A stretch of DNA of 40,444 nt from Mediterraneibacter faecis JCM 15917. Its GTDB lineage: Bacteria; Bacillota; Clostridia; Lachnospirales; Lachnospiraceae. How positions within the stretch are numbered: position 1 is the stretch's first letter; each line of letters begins with the position of its first letter. The stretch is from NCBI GenBank assembly GCA_001312505.1, contig BBDW01000019.1, positions 1 through 40,444 of the forward strand. Reading direction: 5' to 3'. The notes beneath the pieces are model-generated. The model had not been told where the DNA came from and did no database searches. It saw only the letters and a list, made by a program, of their open reading frames with translations. The position numbers were made by a program, and so were the translations under genes. Of this stretch, positions 33,616-40,444 are shown piece by piece.

Positions 33616-35843
33616 TAGCTTCGCAGTCAGGTTTTGACAGCTATGATGAGATGTATCATCAGGGGGGGTATCGCATAGGAAACGGTTATGATAAAGAGCC
33701 TGAGCCGGTAGTTCCCGCTTGGGAGCAGAAGAAAAAAGTCAAAGGCTTTGACTTGCACCCTGATGTATCTATGGCAGAACGCCACACCTTTAATCTCAAA
33801 GAAAATGAGGTTGAAACAGTTGGTAAAAAGGAACGCTTCCGCAGAAATATTATGGCGATACAGCTTCTAAAAAAATGTCAGGAAGAAAACAGATTTGCCA
33901 CTCCTGAAGAACAGATTATCTTATCAAAGTACGTTGGTTGGGGGGGTGGGCTTTCAGAAGCCTTTGATGAAAATAATTCAGCGTGGGCAACGGAATATCT
34001 GGAACTTTCTTCGGTATTAACACCGGAGGAATATGCTTCGGCAAGAGAAAGCACGTTGACTGCGTTCTACACGCCGCCCGAAGTTATCACAGCCATTTAT
34101 AAGGCAATGGAGCAGATGGGCTTTAAGGAAGGCAACTTGTTAGAGCCGTCCTGCGGTATCGGTAATTTCATCGGTATGCTGCCGGACACAATGCAGGACA
34201 GTAAGATTTACGGTGTGGAACTTGATACGATTTCCGCAGGGATTGCACAGCAGCTTTATCAGAAAACAACCATTGCGGCACAAGGATTTGAAGAAACCAA
34301 TCTGCCGGACAGCTTCTTTGATGGAGTGGTTGGCAATGTGCCTTTTGGAGATTTTAAGGTGTCGGATAAAAGGTACGACAAGCATAAGTTCCTGATACAC
34401 GATTACTTTTTTGCCAAGTCCCTTGATAAGTTAAGACCCGGCGGTGTGATGGCACTTGTAACGAGCAAAGGCACAATGGATAAGGAAACTTTAGCAGTAC
34501 GAAAGTATATTGCACAGAGGGCAGAGCTTCTTGGAGCAATCCGATTGCCGAATAATACCTTTAAGGGTAATGCAGGAACGGAAGTCATTTCGGATATTCT
34601 TATCCTGCAAAAGCGTGACAGACTGATAGATATTGAGCCGGATTGGGTTCATCTTGATACCGATGAGAACGGAATTAAGATGAACTCTTATTTTGTGCAG
34701 CACCCCGAAATGATACTCGGAGAAATGAAAATGGTATCGGGGGGGCGTTTCGGTATGGAAGCAACTTGTGTGCCGTATGAAAATGCAGACCTTGCAGCAC
34801 AGCTTGATGAAGCAGTAGCAAACATTCACGGAGAAATCACGGAATATGAAGCCGAGGAAGAACTGGAGGAGGAAGATAATTCTATTCCGGCAGACCCGGC
34901 AGTGAGAAACTTTTCATATACGGTGGTAGACGATAAAATCTATTATCGTGAAAATTCCCGTATGACTCCGGTGGAAGTGTCGGCAACCGCAGAGAACCGA
35001 ATTAAGGGTATGATTGCTATTAGAAATTCCGTCAGAACGCTGATTGAATTGCAGACAGAAGATTACCCTGACAGCGAAATCAAAGCGGAGCAGGAGCGAT
35101 TAAACAGACTTTATGATACCTTTTCAGGTAAGTACGGACTCATTAACAGCCGTGCAAATACCTCTGCTTTTTCGCAGGACAGTTCATTCTCTTTGCTTTC
35201 CGCATTGGAGATAATCGGAGAGGACGGAGAACTGGAACGTAAGGCTGATATGTTTTCTAAGAGGACAATTAAGCCGCATACTCCGGTTACTTCTGTTGAT
35301 ACGGCAAGCGAAGCGTTGGCGGTATCTCTTGGAGAAAAAGCCACGATTGATATGGACTATATGATGGAGCTTTCCGGTAAATCGGAGAATGAAATCTTTG
35401 AGGACTTAAAGGGTGTTATCTTCCTAAACCCGCTTTATGAGTATGGAAATTCTTACGAACCGAAGTATCTGATGGCTGATGAATACCTTTCGGGTAATGT
35501 CAGGGAAAAGCTGAAGATTGCAAAGAACTCGGCAGAACTCTATCCGGAAGATTATAAGGTCAATGTGGAAGCACTTCAAAAGGTGCAGCCGAAAGACCTG
35601 ACTGCAAGTGAAATTTCCGTGCGACTTGGTGCAACTTGGCTGCCACCGGACGATGTGCAGGAGTTTATCTTTCATTTGCTTGAAACACCACGCTATGCAC
35701 AGTGGAATATCAAAGTTCACTTCTCTCCATTTACGAGTGAGTGGAATATTGAGGGCAAATCTTACGACAAAGGAAATGTAAGGCATATAACACTTACGGA
35801 ACTTCCCGCATCAATGCCTATAAGATTATTGAGGAAACGCTGA
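33580..35843 (+). CDS. giant methylase/helicase protein, piece 3 (N6-methylase domain)
   Basis: Third piece, carrying the DNA adenine methylase core: NLLEPSCGIGNF (motif I, SAM), the acidic strand VELD, and NVPFGDF (a variant of the catalytic NPPY). The opening LSKYVGWGGGL (family YVGWGGL) and SGGRFGM carry extra Gly from seven-G runs at 33940-33946 and 34739-34745; a third run, 33662-33668, gives HQGGYRI. A Glu-rich insert and an alpha-helical stretch follow. The frame is lost at 35782-35783: adding one G (AAGGGCATAT) gives VRAYNTYGTSRINAYKIIEE and joins piece 4. Confidence 0.82.
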
Positions 35844-36550
35844 ATTTAAAAGATGTGCGTATCTTTGATTATATCGAAGATGATGAGGGAAAGAAAAAGG
35901 CTGTCCTGAATAAAAAGGAAACAGCGATTGCTCAGTCGAAGCAGGAAATGATTAAGCAGGAATTTCAGGACTGGATATGGTCTGACCCAGAACGAAGGGA
36001 AAGGCTTTGCAAATCCTACAATGAGAAATTCAATAGCGTCAGACCTCGTGAGTATGATGGAAGTCATATCATCTTCAATGGTATGAACCCTGAAATTGAA
36101 CTCAGGGAACATCAGAAAAATGCGGTTGCCCATATCCTTTACGGAGGAAATACGCTTCTTGCACACGCAGTCGGAGCAGGAAAAACTTTTGAAATGGTAG
36201 CGGCAGCACAGGAGTCGAAAAGGCTTGGACTTTGTAATAAGTCACTGTTTGTTGTACCAAATCACTTGACCGAACAATGGGCGGCTGAGTATTTGCAGCT
36301 CTATCCGGCGGCGAATATCCTTGTCGCAACAAAGAAAGATTTTGAAACCAAGAACCGTAAAAGGTTCTGCGGCAGGATTGCAACCGGAGATTATGACGCA
36401 GTTATCATCGGACATTCACAGTTTGAGAAAATCCCGATGTCCATTGAAAGACAGAGGGCAATCTTAGAACAGCAACTTGAGGAGATAACCGGAGGAATTG
36501 CAGAACTCAAGCGAAACCGAGGGGGAAAACTTCTCCATAAAACAGCTTGA
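35783..36550 (+). CDS. giant methylase/helicase protein, piece 4 (helicase N-lobe)
   Basis: Fourth piece, with the first half of an SNF2/DEAD-type helicase. The Q-like region LREHQKNAVAHILYGGN precedes Walker A HAVGAGKTFEM (motif I), then VVPNHLTEQW (motif Ia) and the motif Ib region GHSQFEKIP. It reads on to the five-G run at 36521-36525, where one extra G shifts the frame (expected NRGENFSIKQLEKSKK). Confidence 0.82.
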   Translation, partial: AYNTYGTSRINAYKIIEETLNLKDVRIFDYIEDDEGKKKAVLNKKETAIAQSKQEMIKQEFQDWIWSDPERRERLCKSYNEKFNSVRPREYDGSHIIFNGMNPEIELREHQKNAVAHILYGGNTLLAHAVGAGKTFEMVAAAQESKRLGLCNKSLFVVPNHLTEQWAAEYLQLYPAANILVATKKDFETKNRKRFCGRIATGDYDAVIIGHSQFEKIPMSIERQRAILEQQLEEITGGIAELKRNRGGKLLHKTA

Positions 36551-38468
36551 AAAGTCAAAGAAATCCATCAAGCAGAAACTTGATAAACTCAATGACCAGA
36601 CGAAAAAAGATGATGTTGTAACCTTTGAGGAACTTGGTGTAGACAGGCTTTTTGTTGATGAAAGCCATTATTACAAGAACCTTTATCTTTATACAAAAAT
36701 GCGTAATGTGGGCGGTATCGCACAGACGGAAGCACAGAAATCTTCCGACCTCTTTATGAAGTGTCGTTACCTTGACGAGATTACCGGAGGGCGAGGAACC
36801 GTATTTGCAACGGGTACACCTATCTCAAACAGTATGGTGGAACTCTATACGATACAGCGATATTTGCAGTACAACACGCTTGTGAAAAATGGGTTGCAGC
36901 ACTTTGATGCCTGGGCTTCCACTTTCGGAGAAACCATTACGGCAGTGGAACTTACACCGGAAGGAACAGGATACAGAGCAAAGACAAGGTTCGCAAAATT
37001 CTATAACTTGCCGGAACTAATGGCGATGTTCAAGGAGATTGCGGACATTAAAACAGCAGATATGTTGAACCTGCCAGTACCGGAAGCAAAGTACCATAAC
37101 ATTGCAGTAAAGCCGTCGGAAATGCAGAAGGAAATGGTTGCTTCCCTTGCAGAGAGAGCCGAGCAGGTGCGTGGCGGCGGTGTGGATTCAAGCGTAGATA
37201 ATATGCTGAAAATCACGAATGACGGAAGAAAACTGGCTCTTGACCAGCGTATGCTAAACGATATGCTGCCTGATTTTGAGGGCAGTAAAATCAATGCCTG
37301 CGTCGATAACATCTATCGGATATGGGAAGAAAATATCGACAAAAAATCGGCACAGCTTGTGTTCTGCGACCTTTCCACTCCGAAGAATGATGGCACATTT
37401 TCCGTCTACAACGACATCAGAAAGAAGCTGATTGAGAGAGGTATTCCTGAAAGTGAAGTGAAGTTCATACACGAAGCCGACACGGATATGAAGAAAAAAG
37501 AACTGTTCCAAAAGACCCGCAAGGGAGAAGTCAGAGTGCTTCTCGGCTCTACTCAGAAGATGGGAGCAGGGACGAACGTGCAAGACAAACTTATTGCACT
37601 TCACGATGTGGATTGTCCGTGGCGACCTTCAGATTTGGAGCAGCGTTCCGGTAGAATTGTCCGTCAGGGCAATGAAAATCCGCAGGTAGAGATTTATCGC
37701 TATGTAACAGAGCAGACCTTTGATGCATACCTCTATCAGCTTGTGGAAGGTAAGCAGAAGTTCGCAAGTCAGATTATGACGAGCAAATCTCCGGTCAGGT
37801 CGGCAGAGGACATTGATGAAACCGCACTGTCCTATGCAGAGATAAAAATGCTTGCAACAGGCAATCCGTATATCAAAGAAAAGATGGACTTAGACATTCA
37901 GGTGCAGAAGCTGAAGATGTTAAAATCCAATTTCTTATCGGAGAAATACGGACTGGAGGATAAGGTCATCAAGTTCTATCCACAACAGATTGCTTACTTA
38001 AAATCCCGTGTAGAGGGACTTACAAAAGATGTTGAAACAGCAAAATCACACCCGAAACCGATAGACGAGCAGCCGCTTGGAATGATGGTATCGGGTGTTT
38101 CTTATTCCGAAAAAGCCGAAGCAGGTCAGGCAATCATCAATGCCTGCAAGTCAATGAACAGTCCTGATGCGATACCACTTGGCGAGTACCGTGGCTTTCA
38201 AATGGAACTGTATTTTGATACGGTGCAGCGTAATTATGTTGTGAAATTAAAAGGCGAAACGAGCAGAGATGTACCGCTTGGCGATGATTCTCACGGTAAT
38301 ATCGTGAGAATAGATAACGGCATAGAACGCTTTGAGGAAGCACTTGCTGATACGAAAAACAGCCTTGAAAATACGGAGAAGCAGTTTGAAACAGCGAAGC
38401 AGGAAATCGAAAAGCCGTTTGCAAAGGAGGAAGAATTGAGGCAAAAACTGCCCGACTTGATGAGCTGA
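36522..38468 (+). CDS. giant methylase/helicase protein, piece 5 (helicase C-lobe)
   Basis: Fifth piece. The motif II box is DESH in LFVDESHYYKNL, motif III reads FATGTPISNS, and the helicase C lobe has LGSTQKMGAGTNVQ and QRSGRIVRQGNENPQVEIY (motifs V and VI with the arginine finger). A coiled-coil tail follows. The last frame shift is at GG 38440-38441: restoring GGG gives LRAKTARLDELNILLNMD and a natural stop at 38569. Apart from the shifts, nothing suggests decay; all core motifs are present. Confidence 0.85.
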   Translation, partial: GENFSIKQLEKSKKSIKQKLDKLNDQTKKDDVVTFEELGVDRLFVDESHYYKNLYLYTKMRNVGGIAQTEAQKSSDLFMKCRYLDEITGGRGTVFATGTPISNSMVELYTIQRYLQYNTLVKNGLQHFDAWASTFGETITAVELTPEGTGYRAKTRFAKFYNLPELMAMFKEIADIKTADMLNLPVPEAKYHNIAVKPSEMQKEMVASLAERAEQVRGGGVDSSVDNMLKITNDGRKLALDQRMLNDMLPDFEGSKINACVDNIYRIWEENIDKKSAQLVFCDLSTPKNDGTFSVYNDIRKKLIERGIPESEVKFIHEADTDMKKKELFQKTRKGEVRVLLGSTQKMGAGTNVQDKLIALHDVDCPWRPSDLEQRSGRIVRQGNENPQVEIYRYVTEQTFDAYLYQLVEGKQKFASQIMTSKSPVRSAEDIDETALSYAEIKMLATGNPYIKEKMDLDIQVQKLKMLKSNFLSEKYGLEDKVIKFYPQQIAYLKSRVEGLTKDVETAKSHPKPIDEQPLGMMVSGVSYSEKAEAGQAIINACKSMNSPDAIPLGEYRGFQMELYFDTVQRNYVVKLKGETSRDVPLGDDSHGNIVRIDNGIERFEEALADTKNSLENTEKQFETAKQEIEKPFAKEEELRQKLPDLMS

Positions 38469-38569
38469 ATATCCTGCTCAATATGGATAAAAAAGAAAAT
38501 GAGATTGTCGGCGGAGAACCTGATGAGGGCGAAATGATTGAAAAGAAGTCAAGAAATTTTGAAAGATGA
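38441..38569 (+). CDS. giant methylase/helicase protein, C-terminal tail
   Basis: After the shift at 38440-38441 the frame continues ARLDELNILLNMDKKENEIV, then GGEPDEGEMIEKKSRNFER and the stop at 38569. An acidic end like this is typical for the protein. A stem (38579-38588 with 38596-38605) lies just beyond and may mark the end of the message, although no T-run follows. Confidence 0.6.
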   Translation, partial: AKTARLDELNILLNMDKKENEIVGGEPDEGEMIEKKSRNFER

Positions 38570-38676
38570 GTTTAGAATTGCGGTATGGAAAAATCCCATA
38601 CCGCAGATAGTATGTTAGGTAAGATGGTACAAAGTTATACTGTCAGAAATAATATTTTCAAAAAAATTAGAAGATG

Positions 38677-39015
38677 TTAATCTGTCAGTTTGTTTTCTTC
38701 ACCCCAAACACAAAGCTGATCTAACACTACCATTAGTGACTTGCCACGTTCCGAAAGACAGTATTCCACCTTGGGTGGAATTTGAGGATATTCAGTACGG
38801 ATAATCAGTTTGTCAGATTCTAGTTCCTTGAGATTGCTACTTAATGTTTTATCGGAAATTGTTTTCAGATAACGCTTCAGCTCATTGAACCTTACAGTTT
38901 TAAATTCCATTAAACAATAAAGAATGACCATTTTATGTTTGCCGGAAATCAGGGACAAGGTGTAAGCAAAGCCTGTATCTTCAAAATTGGCATTTTCAAT
39001 GTAGTTTTGTATCAT
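38677..39015 (-). CDS. HxlR/MarR-type transcriptional regulator
   Basis: A 112-residue winged-helix regulator of the HxlR family. I chose the ATG at 39015 (MIQNYIENANFED), preceded by AAGGAG; an upstream in-frame ATG adds ten residues without support. The core reads HKMVILYCLMEFKTVRFNELKRYLKTISDKTLSSNLKELESDKLI, with YPQIPPKVEYCLSERGKSL as the wing, the HxlR signature. The usual N-terminal redox Cys is absent. It is divergent from a flavoredoxin gene and probably represses it and itself, perhaps in response to electrophiles or oxidants; this is inference. Confidence 0.87.
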   Translation of the reverse strand: MIQNYIENANFEDTGFAYTLSLISGKHKMVILYCLMEFKTVRFNELKRYLKTISDKTLSSNLKELESDKLIIRTEYPQIPPKVEYCLSERGKSLMVVLDQLCVWGEENKLTD

Positions 39016-39033
39016 TATACTTTCTCCTTGGAT

Positions 39034-39085
39034 AGTACCTATCATTTTTACCAGTACTTGAAATTCTGAATTGATTGGATATAAT
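39034..39085 (+). promoter_or_regulatory. flavoredoxin promoter with HxlR-type direct repeats
   Basis: TTGAAA (39058-39063) and TATAAT (39080-39085) are 16 bases apart. AGTACCT (39034-39040) and AGTACTT (39053-39059) form a direct repeat with a 19-base period overlapping the -35. GTAC-type half-sites are known for HxlR proteins, so this is a good operator candidate. Confidence 0.6.
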
Positions 39086-39135
39086 TATAAGCAGGATAAA
39101 TAATTCTGTCAATCTAATTTTAAGGAGAGATTATT

Positions 39136-39702
39136 ATGAGAACAAAGTTGAAAATTACGGAAGGAATTTTTCCTATGCCAGTGTTGATGGTGGCAACTTA
39201 TAATGAGGACAACAGTGTGAATGTAATGAATGCTGCTTGGGGGACAATGCAAGCAAGGGACATAGTTGCATTGAATCTTACCGAAACACATAAAACCGTG
39301 CAAAATATTAAGGCACGAGGTGCATTTACTGTTAGTATCGCAGATGTAGAACACTTGGTAGAAGCAGATTATTTTGGCGTAGAGTCTGGTAATCGTGTAA
39401 CAGATAAATTTACACGTAGCGGATTGACTGCAAGTAAGGCTGAAGTCGTAGATGCTCCTATTATCAATGAGTTTCCAATTTGTTTAGAATGTAAATTTAT
39501 TGAGTATCAAGATAATGAATACGGTTGTGGCGTTATTGGAAAGGTAGTGAATGTAACTGCCGATGAGAGCGTTATGGTAGACGGTAAAATTGATATTTCC
39601 AAGGTAAATGCCATTGCATTTGACCCTTATACTCATGGTTACTACAAGGTTACAGAGCGTGTGGGTGAAGCTTTCAAAGATGGGTTAAAACTGAAAAAGT
39701 AA
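39136..39702 (+). CDS. flavoredoxin / flavin reductase-like FMN-binding protein
   Basis: A 188-residue split-barrel flavoprotein (flavoredoxin-like, DIM6/NTAB domain). The FMN-binding region is visible as FPMPVLMVATYNEDNSVNVM, NLTETHKTVQNI and GAFTVSIADVEH; the motif SGNRVTDKFTRSGLT follows, with ICLECKFIEYQ near 115. It ends HGYYKVTERVGEAFKDGLKLKK. The start follows TAAGGAGAG by about six bases. It would reduce or use FMN with NAD(P)H or a redox partner. The cassette (HxlR plus flavoredoxin) looks inserted between the methylase/helicase and primase-like genes of the element. Confidence 0.87.
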   Translation: MRTKLKITEGIFPMPVLMVATYNEDNSVNVMNAAWGTMQARDIVALNLTETHKTVQNIKARGAFTVSIADVEHLVEADYFGVESGNRVTDKFTRSGLTASKAEVVDAPIINEFPICLECKFIEYQDNEYGCGVIGKVVNVTADESVMVDGKIDISKVNAIAFDPYTHGYYKVTERVGEAFKDGLKLKK

Positions 39703-39772
39703 AGCTACAGGAAAGAAAAATTGATTAAGAGAAGATTCTTTCATAAAACATAGACACAAAATTTAATATTAT

Positions 39773-39815
39773 ATAGCCACTTGGTTTTCAAAAAATCAGG
39801 TGGCTATTTTTATTT
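39773..39815 (+). terminator. terminator after flavoredoxin gene
   Basis: ATAGCCACTTG (39773-39783) pairs with CAGGTGGCTAT (39797-39807), with one G-T, and TTTTATTTT follows. Confidence 0.8.
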
Positions 39816-39831
39816 TAAGGAGGTGGTCGAT

Positions 39832-40444
39832 ATGCCTTTTATCGCACCTGAGTTAATCATTCAGGCGAAGCAGATGGACTTATTAACCTACCTGAAAAAT
39901 TATGAACCGTATGAACTGGTTAAGTTTTCAGGTAACACCTATTGCACCAGAACCCACGACAGCTTGAAGATTTCAAACGGGAAATGGATATGGTGGTCGA
40001 GAGGTATCGGCGGCAGGAGTGCTTTGGATTATCTGATTAAGGTCAAAGGTTACAGCTTCCTTGAAGCAGTGGAAACCATTATCGGACACACAGCGATTCA
40101 AGCTCCGGTCTATGAAAAGCCACAGGCAAAAGAGGAAAATAAACCACTTCTTCTCCCTGAAAAATGTGTTTCCAACAGAGTGATTACAGAGTATCTTTTC
40201 GGGAGAGGAATAGATTTTGAAATCATCAATTACTGTATCTCTAATGACCTTATCTTTGAGAGCCTGCCGTATCACAATGTTGTGTTTGTAGGCTATGACG
40301 AGAAGAAAGAGCCGAAATATGCAGCCTACCGTTCCACGAATAAGCGTAGAATTATGGGCGATTGCAGTGGCAGTAAAAAAGATTATTCTTTTCGGCTTGG
40401 TAAGGAAAACTTAGAGGAAGTACACCTCTTTGAGTGTGCCATTG
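39832..40444 (+). CDS. DUF3991/Toprim primase-like protein, partial
   Basis: A gene that runs off the right edge; 204 residues are visible. The ATG at 39832 follows TTAAGGAGGTGGTCG. It begins with a zinc-ribbon-like DNA-binding region (DLLTYLKNYEPYELVKF, then NTYCTRTHDSLKI). A DUF3991-type linker (NGKWIWWSRGIGGRSALDYLIKVKGYSF) follows, and the Toprim domain starts near 180 (EVHLFECAI, the E of the catalytic strand). Such proteins are thought to prime replication of the element after transfer. The remaining part lies outside the window. Confidence 0.8.
   Translation, partial: MPFIAPELIIQAKQMDLLTYLKNYEPYELVKFSGNTYCTRTHDSLKISNGKWIWWSRGIGGRSALDYLIKVKGYSFLEAVETIIGHTAIQAPVYEKPQAKEENKPLLLPEKCVSNRVITEYLFGRGIDFEIINYCISNDLIFESLPYHNVVFVGYDEKKEPKYAAYRSTNKRRIMGDCSGSKKDYSFRLGKENLEEVHLFECAI

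Noticed and set aside
1377..34745. Phase-variable poly-G tracts as the explanation for the long runs
   Set aside because: The runs fall in housekeeping enzymes at conserved loops, are almost all exactly 7 long, and are frame-neutral; phase variation would favour surface genes and shift frames.
1..40444. CRISPR array, tRNA, rRNA or insertion sequence
   Set aside because: Looked for regular repeat-spacer units, cloverleaf folds, conserved rRNA segments and transposase motifs with terminal repeats; none was convincing.

Overview
The window looks like chromosome of a Gram-positive anaerobe of the class Clostridia, most likely a gut Lachnospiraceae. The evidence is strong AAGGAGG-type ribosome sites, moderate GC, the greA-lysS pairing, a class II birA, a short ornithine carbamoyltransferase, sortase-type surface proteins and a Tn1549/CTn-like integrative element. 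I cannot fix genus or species from the sequence alone. No rRNA, tRNA, CRISPR array or insertion sequence was found.

Positions 1-19.5 kb are core chromosome. In order: biotin synthase (bioB) behind a BirA-like operator; a K+ uptake pair (TrkH/KtrB-like channel plus KtrA/TrkA-like RCK subunit) followed by a SpoU-type rRNA methyltransferase; ornithine carbamoyltransferase behind an ArgR-type box; the bifunctional biotin ligase/repressor birA; a small Lachnospiraceae-type hypothetical; and, convergent across a 32-bp-arm hairpin terminator, lon protease. A divergent TetR regulator then faces a five-gene operon carrying two matching operators. That operon encodes an SCP2-like protein, a membrane-anchored alpha/beta hydrolase, a stand-alone condensation-domain protein, an acyl carrier protein and an AMP-forming acyl ligase. 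It looks like a complete discrete-enzyme acyl-activation and transfer pathway with no known product, and it is the best candidate here for an undescribed system. After it come dusB, greA and lysS; lysS carries an extra C-terminal tRNA-binding OB-fold domain.

Positions 19.5-40.4 kb look like the left part of an integrative conjugative element. It begins with a self-regulated MerR - short-chain dehydrogenase - flavodoxin cassette, then a protein with five tandem zinc ribbons and a nuclease-like tail, ParA/ParB, a large thioester-domain SpaA-repeat adhesin with a sortase signal, and several small element proteins. A giant N6-methylase/helicase protein of about 2,440 residues follows, with a tnpV gene nested in another frame of its disordered linker. 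An HxlR/flavoredoxin cassette and the start of a DUF3991/Toprim primase-like gene complete the window. No integrase, relaxase or VirB4/VirD4 gene is in view, so those would lie further right.

Two sequence-wide oddities affect any reading. First, there are 24 runs of G or C of length 7 or 8, but none of length 6 and only four of length 5. Where protein motifs can be judged, each long run looks like an expected run of 4 (or 5) plus exactly three bases, adding one Gly or Pro in frame. Second, ten frameshifts break six genes (lon, the acyl ligase, dusB, the zinc-ribbon gene, the adhesin and the methylase/helicase), mostly at short G runs. Together these suggest consensus errors in G homopolymers rather than real decay, so the broken genes are described here as pieces of probably intact genes.
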